Assembly: GCF_010723575.1 (NCBI RefSeq) | Contig: NZ_BLKZ01000001.1 | Span: 2,728,001 to 2,792,000, forward strand | Direction of reading: 5' to 3' | Source: Mycobacterium bourgelatii | GTDB taxonomy: Bacteria; Actinomycetota; Actinomycetes; Mycobacteriales; Mycobacteriaceae | Length of the DNA: 64,000 nucleotides | In this document: piece after piece, positions 51,245-61,014 of the stretch | Layout: each line of letters opens with the position of its first letter | Position numbering within the stretch: position 1 is the first letter of the stretch | Notes under the pieces: generated by a model | The model's database searches: none | What the model was told of the DNA's origin: nothing | Seen by the model: the letters and a program-made list of their open reading frames with translations, nothing else | Position numbers and translations under genes: made by a program

Positions 51245-52573
51245 ATGACGGAACCAACGACTGCGCGCGACAGTTGCCCCGTCGGCTTGGAGCGCCTGAA
51301 TTCACTGGACGGGGTGTCGTTCATCGACCCCGCCATCCAGGAGAAGCCGTTCGCCTACTACCGCACGCTGCGGCAGGAAGCTCCGGTCCACTTCGAGAAG
51401 GACCTGGGGATGTATTTGGTGTCACGGCATGAGGACCTTGACGCGGTCCTGCGAGACCCGATCGTGTTCTCCCAGGAATTGGGCTACTACAAGCAAATGG
51501 CCCACGGTCACCTGGATGCCATGAAAGAGATTCTCGAACGTCATGGCGGTGGCTTCTTCCCCGACGTGGCCAATATCGATCCACCCCGCCATACCCGGGT
51601 GCGTCGTCTGCTGTCTCAGGCTTTCGGCAGAAAGCGGATGAAATCCCTTGAGCCTCAATTCCAGGAGATCGTCGACGGGCTGATCGACGGCTTTGTCGAG
51701 CGGAGTCCTGCAGAGTTCGACGGGCTGCATGAGTTGGCGTTGCCGATGGCAATCGCGTTCAGCATGCAACAGTTACAGGTCGACGATCTCGATATGAAAA
51801 CCATCAAACGATGGGGCAGCGCGTACCTGTCACAGTTCAGCCTCACGAACACACGCGAAGACATGATCCGCGCGGCGCACGAACTTGCGGAGATGCAGAA
51901 CTACCTGATCGCTCTCGTCCGGAGGCGTATGGCTGAACCCGAGGACGACATGCTCTCCGACATCATCACCGCGCGGGTTCCAGACGAGGAGCCGCTGAGT
52001 TTCGAGGAACTCGTCGCCACCGCGCGCGCCCTTCTGATCAACACCCACGACTCGATGTCTACTGCGTTCACCAACATCCTTTTCCAGGTTGCAACAAACC
52101 CAGACATCGCCACCGATTTCTACGACGCTGCCGAAGACGACTCGCAGCTGGGTCGCGTCATCGAGGAACTCATACGCATTGAACCGCCGGTGCGGGCGTT
52201 GTCACGTGTCACCACCGAGCCTGTGACGTTGGGTGGTACAGAGTTGCCCAAGGGCGCGCACTTGCTGATTCTGTTCGCCTCCGCCAACGATGACGAGTCT
52301 GTATTCGAGTGCCCACGCCAGTTTGATCCGAGCAGGGTCAACATCCGAAAAAGCATGACTTTCGGCGCCGGCGTCCACTTGTGTCTCGGTATCTCGCTCG
52401 CGCGCATGCAGCTACTTGTCGCAGCGAGACAGACCGCGAGACGTCTGCGAAACCTCTCATTAGCCATACCGATTGAGGACCTTCGCTTCATCCCCAACGC
52501 TGCGTTGCTAGCGATGGAGCGGCTACCCCTGTCATTTGCCACGTCATCTGAAGGACGTACCGATGAGCTGTGA
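51245..52573 (+). CDS. Cytochrome P450 with unusual I helix
   Basis: 442-aa P450. The heme loop FGAGVHLCLG carries the Cys ligand; ExxR is in EELIRIE. The I-helix oxygen-activation motif, normally AGxxT, reads LLINTHDSMST here, with Asn-Thr in place of Ala-Gly and Ser for Thr, which is unusual. Start ATG 51245, 20 bases after the synthetase. It overlaps the monooxygenase gene by 11 bases. Redox partner might be the ferredoxin at 40336. Confidence 0.9.
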   Translation: MTEPTTARDSCPVGLERLNSLDGVSFIDPAIQEKPFAYYRTLRQEAPVHFEKDLGMYLVSRHEDLDAVLRDPIVFSQELGYYKQMAHGHLDAMKEILERHGGGFFPDVANIDPPRHTRVRRLLSQAFGRKRMKSLEPQFQEIVDGLIDGFVERSPAEFDGLHELALPMAIAFSMQQLQVDDLDMKTIKRWGSAYLSQFSLTNTREDMIRAAHELAEMQNYLIALVRRRMAEPEDDMLSDIITARVPDEEPLSFEELVATARALLINTHDSMSTAFTNILFQVATNPDIATDFYDAAEDDSQLGRVIEELIRIEPPVRALSRVTTEPVTLGGTELPKGAHLLILFASANDDESVFECPRQFDPSRVNIRKSMTFGAGVHLCLGISLARMQLLVAARQTARRLRNLSLAIPIEDLRFIPNAALLAMERLPLSFATSSEGRTDEL

Positions 52574-54413
52574 ACCCACGCATCTGCCGGATCCAGATCA
52601 ACTAGACATTCCGGCCCTACGGGAGAAGTACCGCGAAGAGCGGGATCGCCGGCTCCGACCGGACGGTCAGGAGCAGTACGCCCCTGCCGTCGAGGGGGAA
52701 CAAGCACTGGACTATAGCGACCCACACATGCCGCGTCAGGACCGGGAGGCGCTTACTGACGATGTCGATGTCGCTATTTTGGGCGGCGGCTGGGCGGGCA
52801 TACTGGCGGGTTACCACATGCGCCGCGCAGGCGTCGAGAACTTCCGAATCATCGAGCAGGCAGGTGATTTCGGCGGCGTATGGTACTGGAACCGTTATCC
52901 CGGTCTGTCCTGTGACAACGACTCCTATTGCTATCTGCCTCTTCTGGAGGAGATGAACTTCTTTCCGTCGAAGAAGTTCGCAGACGGTTTCGAGATTCGC
53001 GAGTACTGCCAAAGCATCGCAACGAAATTCGATCTATACCAGGGAGCGCTGTTCCACACCTGTGTGAACGACTTGACATGGGACGAGTCCATCCGACGGT
53101 GGCACGTGAGGACCGATCGTGGCGATGACATCCGAGCACGCTTCGTTGTGATCGCTTTGGGGCCGATCAACAGACCCAAGGTGCCACGCGTCGCAGGCCT
53201 GGAAGAGTTCGAAGGCAAGATTTTTCACACCGCCCGGTGGGACTACGAATACACCGGGGGCAACCAGCGGGAGCCGGTACTCGACAAGTTGCGCGACAAG
53301 AGCGTGGCAATCGTCGGCACAGGTGCGTCGGCGATCCAAGCGGTGCCGTACTTGGGGAAGTACGCCAAACAGCTATACGTCCTGCAGCGAACGGCTTCCA
53401 CCGTCGACGAGCGACACAACACACCTACTGATCCGGCGTGGTTGGCTACCCTGCAGCCCGGTTGGCAGCGCGAACGCCAAATGAACTTCCATCGCGCTGC
53501 GATCGACGGATTGATGCCGGGCGAACCGGACCATATCTGCGACATCTGGACCGAGCTCAATCGCAATCTGGCAGCCGAATTCGACCGTGTCGGCTGGCCG
53601 CAATCGCCGGAGGACTTTCTGGCGAAGCGCGAACAGATGGACTACCGGATCATGGAGCGGCTACGCGCGCGTGTCGATGCGGTAGTGAAAGACAAGAAGA
53701 CGGCGGAGATCCTCAAGCCTTGGTACCGGCATATGTGCAAGCGGCCCGCCTCCAGTGACGAGTTTTATCCGACGTTCAACAGGCCAAATGTGAAGCTGCT
53801 TGACGTGTCGTCGACGAGAGGTATCGAGCGGATCACCCGCCGGGGATTCATCCACGAGTCCACCGAGTATGAGATTGACCTGCTGATCTTCGCGAGTGGC
53901 TTTGAGGTGACGAGCGACCTGCAGCGACGGTGGGCGATCGACAAGATTTCCGGTCGTGAGGGCCGATCACTCTACGACAACTGGGCGCGCGAATTCAGAA
54001 CCCTGCACGGCGTTATGGCTCACGGCTTTCCCAACCAGTTCTACATCGGGTTCTTCCAAGGGGGGTTCAACGCCTCGACCACAGAAACGTTCAACAACCA
54101 AGGGCGCCATATCGCGTGGATTGTCAGCGAAGCGCTGAAGCGTGGGGCAACTTCGGTGGAGCCCAGTCAGGAAGCCCAGGACGCGTACGTCAAACACGTC
54201 CGCGAGGTTGCTATCGATACCTCGGACTTCTTCAGAGAATGCACACCCGGATATTTCAACAACGACGGGCAGGAGATCCCAGACGAAAGCGGTGAGCTAC
54301 GGCCGAGGACCTACACCGGCGAATTGTACGGCCTTGGATACTACGCATTCGAGAAACTTCTAGAAGACTGGCGGTCGAACGAGGACCTGGCCGGTCTGGA
54401 GATCGAATCTTGA
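52563..54413 (+). CDS. Baeyer-Villiger-type flavin monooxygenase
   Basis: 616-aa class B flavoprotein monooxygenase. The FAD-binding ILGGGWAGILAGYHM is near residue 75, the BVMO fingerprint FxGxxxHxxxW appears as FEGKIFHTARW (about residues 217-227) and the NADPH-binding IVGTGASAIQ follows. It inserts oxygen next to a ketone to form an ester or lactone. The N-terminal 65-residue extension is typical of the cyclopentadecanone/steroid monooxygenase-like long type. Ribosome site AAGGA at about 52552. Confidence 0.9.
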   Translation: MSCEPTHLPDPDQLDIPALREKYREERDRRLRPDGQEQYAPAVEGEQALDYSDPHMPRQDREALTDDVDVAILGGGWAGILAGYHMRRAGVENFRIIEQAGDFGGVWYWNRYPGLSCDNDSYCYLPLLEEMNFFPSKKFADGFEIREYCQSIATKFDLYQGALFHTCVNDLTWDESIRRWHVRTDRGDDIRARFVVIALGPINRPKVPRVAGLEEFEGKIFHTARWDYEYTGGNQREPVLDKLRDKSVAIVGTGASAIQAVPYLGKYAKQLYVLQRTASTVDERHNTPTDPAWLATLQPGWQRERQMNFHRAAIDGLMPGEPDHICDIWTELNRNLAAEFDRVGWPQSPEDFLAKREQMDYRIMERLRARVDAVVKDKKTAEILKPWYRHMCKRPASSDEFYPTFNRPNVKLLDVSSTRGIERITRRGFIHESTEYEIDLLIFASGFEVTSDLQRRWAIDKISGREGRSLYDNWAREFRTLHGVMAHGFPNQFYIGFFQGGFNASTTETFNNQGRHIAWIVSEALKRGATSVEPSQEAQDAYVKHVREVAIDTSDFFRECTPGYFNNDGQEIPDESGELRPRTYTGELYGLGYYAFEKLLEDWRSNEDLAGLEIES

Positions 54414-54480
54414 GTTCGCACTTGCCGGTATCAGACGGCAATTGCGTTGTCGTGAAATCTAACGCACCAACGGAGGTGGG

Positions 54481-55590
54481 ATGAGTTACGAAAGCACCGC
54501 GGAGCCGATCAAGATCGGCTATCTCATGGACTTCTTGCTGCCGGACAGCTATCCGCAGGAGATGCGTGACGATCTCACCCTGCCATTCGAACTGATCTTC
54601 AACGAAGCTGCGGAGCAAGGAGTCATCGACCGCCCGATCGAGATCGTGTATCGAGAAGTCGAGGGGATGCCGAAGGGAACGGTGAAGGCGGTTATCGATG
54701 CCTTCGGCGAACTGGTCGACGAGGGGTGTTTGGTGGTGTTCGGCCCGCACATCACCGACAACTGCGTCGCCACGAAAGAGGCAATCGAGGAACGTTTCAA
54801 AGTCCCAGCGATTGCGGTGACTGGCACCGACGACTGGTTGGGCGAATGGACCTTCTCGTTTCCGCAGGGCTCGATGACCGACGAACCGATCTTCTGGACC
54901 GACCTGCTGACCAAGGGTGGTCACACCGAGGTCGGGGTATTGATGGAGCAGTCGTTGGTCGGCCAGAGTTACCTGAAGAACTTCCGGAGGGCATGTCGGC
55001 GTAAGGGCATCCGCATCGTCGCTGAAGCGGAGATTGCGTCGACTGCCCAGGACGTCAGCAACGCGATCTACAAGTTGAAAGAAGCCGGCTCGCAAGCGAT
55101 CGTGCACATGGGATTTGGATTCGGCATCGTCTTTGTGAAGCCGGTGCTCGATGAGCTGGACTGGGATCCGCCGCGGTTCTCCAGCACCGCATTCCAGAAT
55201 GCGTGGATGAACCCGGTCATGTGGAACGCATTCATGGGCTGGACCGGTATCGACCAATACGACGAGGCAAATCAGGTCGGTCAACGATTCCTCGATCGCT
55301 TCGAGGCGGCCTACGGTCGACGGCCCCAGTACTGCGTGCCGGTCGTGAACTGCGACGTGGCCAACACACTTCTGGAAGCCTTCACCGACGCGCACCCATT
55401 GAGCCCGCGCGGGGTCAAGGAGGCGCTAGAGCGGGTGAAGATGCTGCCAGCGGCATCGGGTGCACCGGGAACGAGAGTCTCATTCGGTAAGTGGACTCGT
55501 CGCGCCTGGATGGGTGCCGGCTATCTGGTGGCCCGCCAACTCGATGCAGACGGCGTCAATTCCCACCTGGTAGACCGCTTCGGAGAATAG
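54481..55590 (+). CDS. Periplasmic-binding-fold protein without signal peptide
   Basis: 369-aa protein of the branched-chain amino acid-binding (type I periplasmic-binding) fold: IKIGYLMDFLLPD, VVFGPHITDNCVATKEAIEE (key part FGPHITDNC) and a HMGFGFGIVFVKPVLDE segment. No signal peptide or lipobox is present and no permease or ATPase genes lie nearby, so it is probably cytoplasmic. It may act as a ligand carrier or sensor. A very good GGAGGTGGG ribosome site precedes ATG 54481. Confidence 0.8.
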   Translation: MSYESTAEPIKIGYLMDFLLPDSYPQEMRDDLTLPFELIFNEAAEQGVIDRPIEIVYREVEGMPKGTVKAVIDAFGELVDEGCLVVFGPHITDNCVATKEAIEERFKVPAIAVTGTDDWLGEWTFSFPQGSMTDEPIFWTDLLTKGGHTEVGVLMEQSLVGQSYLKNFRRACRRKGIRIVAEAEIASTAQDVSNAIYKLKEAGSQAIVHMGFGFGIVFVKPVLDELDWDPPRFSSTAFQNAWMNPVMWNAFMGWTGIDQYDEANQVGQRFLDRFEAAYGRRPQYCVPVVNCDVANTLLEAFTDAHPLSPRGVKEALERVKMLPAASGAPGTRVSFGKWTRRAWMGAGYLVARQLDADGVNSHLVDRFGE

Positions 55591-55594
55591 CGAC

Positions 55595-56728
55595 GTGACT
55601 ACGCAGAGAACCAAACCAGTTAAGTCACAACCGGAAACAGGTAAGCCGTCTGCCCTCAACATCAACGTCGGGCGCGTGGTGTCCGGACTGGCTCTGCTCG
55701 CCTTCGTCGGATTGTTCCTCGCGGTGATGCGGACCGACCTGCATCCCCGCGTCGCCAATCCCAACGTGGAGGGGCGGCCTCGTCCAGTCAAGTTCCTCTT
55801 CGGAATCGATTGGATGACAGGGATACAGGTCGGCACACTGATCGGGTTGATCGTGCTGCTCGTTGTATTCGTGCGCGGTTGGCGACGCAATCCCGGCAGC
55901 CCCGTCATGCTCATGTTCCTGTGCACCACGTTGATTGTGTGGCAGGACCCGTTGATGAACTGGGCCCCGTATGCGGTCTACAACCCTGACCTGCTGCACT
56001 GGCCGGAGAACTGGTACCTGATCATGATGTCGCCGACGGTGGAGCCGTTCATCGTCGGGGCCTATGTCGTGTTCTACTTCGGCCCGTACTTCCCGGCGGT
56101 ATGGATCCTGCGTAAGTGGCAGGCCAAGTACGGCCCAGGGGCTTTCGTCTCACGGCATCCGCTGATCAGTCTCGGCGCACTGGTGTTGGTGATCGGCTTC
56201 ATCTTCGACGCCATACTCGAGATTTTTGCAGTGCGGACGGGTCTGTACATCTACGCGCAGGTGATCCCGTGGGGATCTGTGTTCACCGGGACCACCTTCC
56301 AGTTCCCGCTGATCTGGGAGTCGCTGTCGGTGACGTTCGTGATGATCCCGGCGGCAGTCCTCGTCTACCGCGACGACACCGGAAAGTCGGTGGCGGAGAA
56401 GCTCGCTACGAAGGCGAGGCTGTTCCCGGCGAAGCCGGTGTTGGGCACCTTCCTGGTGATGTTCGCGATCATCAACGTCTCGTACTTCCTCTACGGCGGG
56501 TGGTTCTGGGCGATCAAGGCGAGCGGTCTGGCGACGTCGGTGGCGTGCCCGTGGCCGTATCCTGAGGCGAAAGTGTATGACCCGCAGGGGTTCTACCGGG
56601 CTAATGGTGCCGAAGGCCCGTATTCGGTCGGTAAGTGGGCCACCTGGCAGCAGGGGCCGTTCCGCAACACCGACGTCGAGTTAGGCTCGATCAGCAATCG
56701 TTGTGCGACTGACGGCCAGCATGGCTGA
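55595..56728 (+). CDS. AveC-family membrane protein (spirocyclase AveC-like)
   Basis: 377-aa integral membrane protein with six or seven hydrophobic helices, for example LALLAFVGLFLAVM, GTLIGLIVLLVVFV and FLVMFAIINVSYFLYGGWFW. The layout and motifs (WQDPLMNWAPY, TFQFPLIWES) match the family of avermectin spirocyclase AveC. AveC closes a spiroketal ring in Streptomyces; mycobacterial relatives have no known role. GTG start 4 bases after the preceding stop; end overlaps the SDR. Confidence 0.85.
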   Translation: MTTQRTKPVKSQPETGKPSALNINVGRVVSGLALLAFVGLFLAVMRTDLHPRVANPNVEGRPRPVKFLFGIDWMTGIQVGTLIGLIVLLVVFVRGWRRNPGSPVMLMFLCTTLIVWQDPLMNWAPYAVYNPDLLHWPENWYLIMMSPTVEPFIVGAYVVFYFGPYFPAVWILRKWQAKYGPGAFVSRHPLISLGALVLVIGFIFDAILEIFAVRTGLYIYAQVIPWGSVFTGTTFQFPLIWESLSVTFVMIPAAVLVYRDDTGKSVAEKLATKARLFPAKPVLGTFLVMFAIINVSYFLYGGWFWAIKASGLATSVACPWPYPEAKVYDPQGFYRANGAEGPYSVGKWATWQQGPFRNTDVELGSISNRCATDGQHG

Positions 56729-57725
56729 GCCGCGCACAGTCGTCATCACTGGCGCGTCTCGTGGGTTGGGCTTTGCCTCGACGGTGCGTCTGTATCGCGA
56801 GGGCTGGCGCGTGGTCGCGGCGATGCGGACACCGGACCGGGGTATGTCGCTGCTGCGGGAGGCGACCGGTGCAGCCGAGGACGACGACCGGTTGATCGGC
56901 GTGCAACTCGACCTGCTGGACTCCGCGTCGATCACCGCCGCGGCCAAGGAGGTCGTGGAACGAGTCGGCGCGCCGTACGCTCTGGTGCACAACGCCGGTA
57001 TCTCCGCAGCGGGGATGGTCGAGGAGACCGATATGGCCCTGTGGCAGAGCATGTTTGCCACCAGCGTCATGGGGCCCGTCGCACTCACCAAAGCGTTGCT
57101 GCCGTCGATGCGGGCGGCCGGGCAGGGCCGGATCGTGTTGGTGTCCAGCGCGGGCGGTGTGCGCGGTCAACCGGGTATCGCGGCGTACTCGGCCGCGAAG
57201 GGTGCGTTGGAGCGGTGGGGTGAATCGATGGCCGGCGAGATCGCGCCGTTCGGGATTGGTGTGACCATTCTCGTGACCGGCGTGTACGACACGGACATCA
57301 TCACCGACGCCGGTACCACCGATAGTCGCGACTTCGCTGGCCCCTATGCACGTTTGCATAACACCATCGACTCCCGTGGACGTCATGCAGTGCGTCTTGC
57401 CCGGCCGCCGGAAAAGTTCACCGACGGATTGGTGAAAGCGCTCGATGACCGCGCGGCTTTCCGGCGCCGCGGGGTGGGGCCCGACGCGTCAATGTTGTTG
57501 GTGTCGAACAGAGTTCTGCCGGCCGCGGGGATGCACCACATATCCCGACTGGTGATGGGGATTCCCCGCCTGGGTGCGATGCGTGGCGGAGCTTATCCGC
57601 TGACGACCGCCCAGCGGGCGATGGTGCTCGCCGCAAAGGTTATTCCGCAACCAATAATGCAGCGTCTGGCTGCTCGCGCGGCGGCCAAACATGCAGCTAA
57701 GCAAAAAGGTGAGAGTCATGGCTGA
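56721..57725 (+). CDS. Short-chain dehydrogenase/reductase
   Basis: 334-aa classical SDR: cofactor loop TGASRGLG (residues 11-18), NAG at about 88, and the catalytic Y-x3-K in YSAAKGALE. A C-terminal 80-residue hydrophobic, basic extension may bind membrane. It overlaps the AveC-like gene by 8 bases and would oxidise an alcohol or reduce a ketone in the pathway. Confidence 0.9.
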   Translation: MAEPRTVVITGASRGLGFASTVRLYREGWRVVAAMRTPDRGMSLLREATGAAEDDDRLIGVQLDLLDSASITAAAKEVVERVGAPYALVHNAGISAAGMVEETDMALWQSMFATSVMGPVALTKALLPSMRAAGQGRIVLVSSAGGVRGQPGIAAYSAAKGALERWGESMAGEIAPFGIGVTILVTGVYDTDIITDAGTTDSRDFAGPYARLHNTIDSRGRHAVRLARPPEKFTDGLVKALDDRAAFRRRGVGPDASMLLVSNRVLPAAGMHHISRLVMGIPRLGAMRGGAYPLTTAQRAMVLAAKVIPQPIMQRLAARAAAKHAAKQKGESHG

Positions 57726-57774
57726 CAGACCGAAGGTGACGTTTGAGTCGGCTCTACCCAATACCTACAAGTGA
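57718..57774 (+). CDS. 18-codon frame after the SDR (possible peptide or remnant)
   Basis: ATG 57718 overlaps the SDR stop by 8 bases and the frame ends at 57774, giving MADRPKVTFESALPNTYK. AAAAAGGTGAG is a fair ribosome site. It may be the truncated start of a lost gene or a leader peptide. Low confidence. Confidence 0.25.
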   Translation: MADRPKVTFESALPNTYK

Positions 57775-57836
57775 AATCCGTGGCCTAACCGACCATTTGA
57801 CCAGCACAGGGCACACCTCGCTCATGAAGGAGCAGC

Positions 57837-59057
57837 ATGTCAGATCTGTTCGACGACCTCGAGGACTTCGCGGCGTTCGATGACGCCGTCTCAGGCAACG
57901 TCCGCGACCCGTACCCGGACTTATTGCAAACAGCCCGCGACACGCCGATTCAGCGAGTCGAGACGGCCTTGATTCCTGGTGAGGAGGGTAAGCCCTTCTT
58001 CATCGTCTACCGTCATGAGGACATTCAGACGATGCTCAAGGATCATGAGACGTTCTCGTCGAAGGCGGTGACCCAGATCTTCGGCGAGGTCCTCGGTCAG
58101 GGCGTGATGCTGGGGATGGACGAGCCGGAGCATGGCAGGCTGAGGTCGCTGGTCACCAAGGCGTTCACCCAAAAGGCGCTCGCGCGTTGGGAGGACGAGA
58201 TCGTCGGTCGCATCGCCAACGAACTGATCGACGGATTCGCCGCCGATGGAAAGACGGATCTGGTCAAGACTTTCACCTTCCCGTATCCGAGTCGGATCAT
58301 CGCGGCGCTGCTCGGCTTGCCGGAGGAGGATTTCCCGCAGTTCCAGCGTTGGTCGATCTCGATGCTGAGCTTCACTCTCAACCCCGAACGCGGCAAGGCG
58401 GCCTCCCAGGCGCTGATCGACTACTTCAAGCCGATCCTCGCTGCCAGGCGTGCCGAGCCGCGTGAGGACCTGATCAGCAGCCTGGCCGCGGCCACGATCG
58501 ACGGGCACAAGCTGGACGACGAGGACATCTACTCGTTCATCCGGCTACTACTGCCCGCCGGGGTAGAGACGACCTACCGGTCACTGGGCACTCTGCTGTT
58601 CGCGCTGCTGACGCACCCCGACCAACTCGATGCGATTCGGGCTGACCGGTCGCTGATTCCGCAGGCGATCGAGGAGGCGGTGCGTTGGGACGCGCCACTG
58701 CTGAACATCACCCGCGTCGCCACGCGTGACACCGAACTGGCCGGTGTGCCGATTCCGGAGGGGTCCTCGGTGATGCCGATGTTGGGTGCAGCGAACCGGC
58801 AGGAGGACCGCTACCCCGAACCCCACAAGTTCGACATCTTCCGCCAGGCCAAGGTGCCGATCAGCTGGGGCCACGGCGTGCACGTCTGCCTCGGCATGCA
58901 TCTCGCGCGGCTCGAAATGCGCACGGCCGTCAACCTTCTGCTCGACCGGCTACCCAACTTGCGGTTGGACCCCGACGGCGACGACCCCCACATCCGCGGC
59001 ATGGTCTTTCGCTCACCAACGAGCCTGCCAGTACTGTTCGACGCAACGAAGTCTTGA
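57837..59057 (+). CDS. Cytochrome P450
   Basis: 406-aa P450. I-helix LLPAGVETTYRS (AGxET form) and ExxR in EEAVRW are normal; the heme loop is SWGHGVHVCLG, with Trp where Phe is usual. Good GAAGGAG ribosome site. Gap of 62 bases from the previous frame. It resembles CYP families that act on terpenoid or steroid skeletons, but the substrate cannot be assigned. Confidence 0.92.
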   Translation: MSDLFDDLEDFAAFDDAVSGNVRDPYPDLLQTARDTPIQRVETALIPGEEGKPFFIVYRHEDIQTMLKDHETFSSKAVTQIFGEVLGQGVMLGMDEPEHGRLRSLVTKAFTQKALARWEDEIVGRIANELIDGFAADGKTDLVKTFTFPYPSRIIAALLGLPEEDFPQFQRWSISMLSFTLNPERGKAASQALIDYFKPILAARRAEPREDLISSLAAATIDGHKLDDEDIYSFIRLLLPAGVETTYRSLGTLLFALLTHPDQLDAIRADRSLIPQAIEEAVRWDAPLLNITRVATRDTELAGVPIPEGSSVMPMLGAANRQEDRYPEPHKFDIFRQAKVPISWGHGVHVCLGMHLARLEMRTAVNLLLDRLPNLRLDPDGDDPHIRGMVFRSPTSLPVLFDATKS

Positions 59058-59074
59058 AGGGACAATACGTACAG

Positions 59075-60340
59075 ATGAGCGACTTTGAGGCAGTTGACTT
59101 CTTCTCCGATGAATCGCTGGTGGCAGATCCGTATCCGTATTTCGACCATCTGCGTTCCAAATGCCCTGTCACACAGGCGACACCGATGAACGTCTTAGCG
59201 GTTACCGGATACGACGAGGCCATGGCGGTTTACCGGAACCCGGCGTTCTCGTCGTGCAATTCCTTGGCCGGTCCGTTCTCCGGGTTGCCGATCAGTCCGG
59301 ACGGTGGCGACGACGTCACAGAGTTGATCGAGCAGCATCGCCACCTAGCGCCCATGGCCGAACACATCTCGAATCAGGATCCGCCGCTACACACCAGGAC
59401 CAGAGGTCTGCTGAACAAGTTGCTCACGCCGAAGCGCCTCAAGGAGAACGAGGACTTCATGTGGCGATTGGCCGACCAGCAACTCGACACGTTCATCAAG
59501 CGAGGCAGTTGCGAGTTCTTGGCAGATTATGCGAAGCCGTTCGCGCTGCTGGTGGTTGCCGATTTGCTAGGTGTCCCAGTCGAAGATCGTGATGAATTCC
59601 AGGTCGTGTTCGGACAGCAGATCGCCGGGGAACTGGGCGAGGGCACGACGGCTCACAATCCCCTGGAGTGGCTCGACGAAAAGTTCTACTCCTACATCGA
59701 GAACCGTAGGCGTGAACCGCGCGGCGATGTCCTCACCGAGTTGGCGCAAGCCAAATACGAAGACGGATCGACCCCGGACATCGAAGACGTCATGCACGTG
59801 TCCACATTCCTGTTCGCGGCCGGCACTGAGACGACGACGAAACTCGTGAGTGCAGCCGTGCGGATCATCGGCGAGGATCCGCAAATTCAAGCATCCCTCC
59901 GCGAAGATCGAAGCAAAATTCCTGCTTTCCTCGAGGAGACGTTGCGTATGGAGAGTCCGGTAAAAGCCCATTTCAGGCTCGCGCGTACTACGACGACCGT
60001 CGGTGACGTAGAGGTGCCCGCGGGCACGACGGTCATGTTGCTGCCGGGGGCGTGCAATCGCGACGAACGAAAGTTCAACGATCCCAACACGTTTAGACCT
60101 GACCGACCAAATGTACGGGAACAGATCGCTTTCATCCGAGGCCCCCACTCCTGTCCAGGCGCCCCCTTAGCCCGAGCAGAGGCGCGGATCTCGACGAACC
60201 GAATCCTCGACCGCCTGGGCGACATTGCGATCTCTGAGGAGCATCACGGGCCGGCAAGCCAGCGTCACTACGATTACGAACCCACTTTCATCCTGCGCGG
60301 CCTACGCGAGTTGTACGTGACGTTCACACCGCTCGACTGA
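59075..60340 (+). CDS. Cytochrome P450
   Basis: 421-aa P450. I-helix FAAGTETTTKLV, ExxR in EETLRME and heme loop IRGPHSCPGAPLARAE, in which Phe of the consensus is replaced by Ile-Arg, as in several actinobacterial CYPs. Start ATG 59075, 17 bases after the previous P450. It is the last gene of the train before IS copy 3. Confidence 0.92.
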   Translation: MSDFEAVDFFSDESLVADPYPYFDHLRSKCPVTQATPMNVLAVTGYDEAMAVYRNPAFSSCNSLAGPFSGLPISPDGGDDVTELIEQHRHLAPMAEHISNQDPPLHTRTRGLLNKLLTPKRLKENEDFMWRLADQQLDTFIKRGSCEFLADYAKPFALLVVADLLGVPVEDRDEFQVVFGQQIAGELGEGTTAHNPLEWLDEKFYSYIENRRREPRGDVLTELAQAKYEDGSTPDIEDVMHVSTFLFAAGTETTTKLVSAAVRIIGEDPQIQASLREDRSKIPAFLEETLRMESPVKAHFRLARTTTTVGDVEVPAGTTVMLLPGACNRDERKFNDPNTFRPDRPNVREQIAFIRGPHSCPGAPLARAEARISTNRILDRLGDIAISEEHHGPASQRHYDYEPTFILRGLRELYVTFTPLD

Positions 60341-60934
60341 GTGCTATCGGTGGCGACGAGAGATCGCCCGAAATGACTGCTATACCCGCTTCGCCAGAAC
60401 TGCAAGAGGTTTCAGACGAGCGCTCGGTTGCTAAGCCGCGCTCGGGGGCGATGATGGCTGCGGTTGCACCCGCTGCGGGGCCCTAGACACGGTGGGCGGC
60501 CAGACGGTGCTGGGTGTGCGAACGGTTCAGTACTTCACCGTGACTTGTCCACGAGACCGTGGAATTCTCAAACGGAGGGGCGTTCACGGCAAGCATCGCG
60601 GTGCTGCCGGCGTTACGATCCCCGTCGTGTCGCTCTGCCGATCCAATCACTGTCCTGCCAGGGCAATCCGGCGCTGAATCGTTGTCGGGCGCTGCGAACG
60701 GGTTGGTGATCATCCGCCAAAGCGCTCCGTTCATCGCTGCGACCCTGCTCTGGGCGGCCGTGTCGTCGTCGGGCAGCGCCGATCTCGGCTCACCACGATG
60801 CGTGAGGAAGTGGACGCGAGGGCGATGATGGGCGTATCGGTGATCAGGCGTCTGGTGGCCCGCGGTTCGCGGCGGTCATCGCCGTCGGTTCGGCTGGGTC
60901 CACGGCTGCTGGAATCTCCTGCGCCACGGGCCTT
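60341..60934. other. No supportable gene
   Basis: 594 bases between the last P450 and IS copy 3. Only short frames without motifs. Possibly a degraded gene; no strong hairpin terminator was noticed. Confidence 0.5.
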
Positions 60935-61014
60935 TGAGGTGAGCCCGTCGTAGTGGTCCAGTCGTTGTGGGACTCTGATGCCCGAGTGTTCGGGCAGGAA
61001 GAATCGACGACGAC

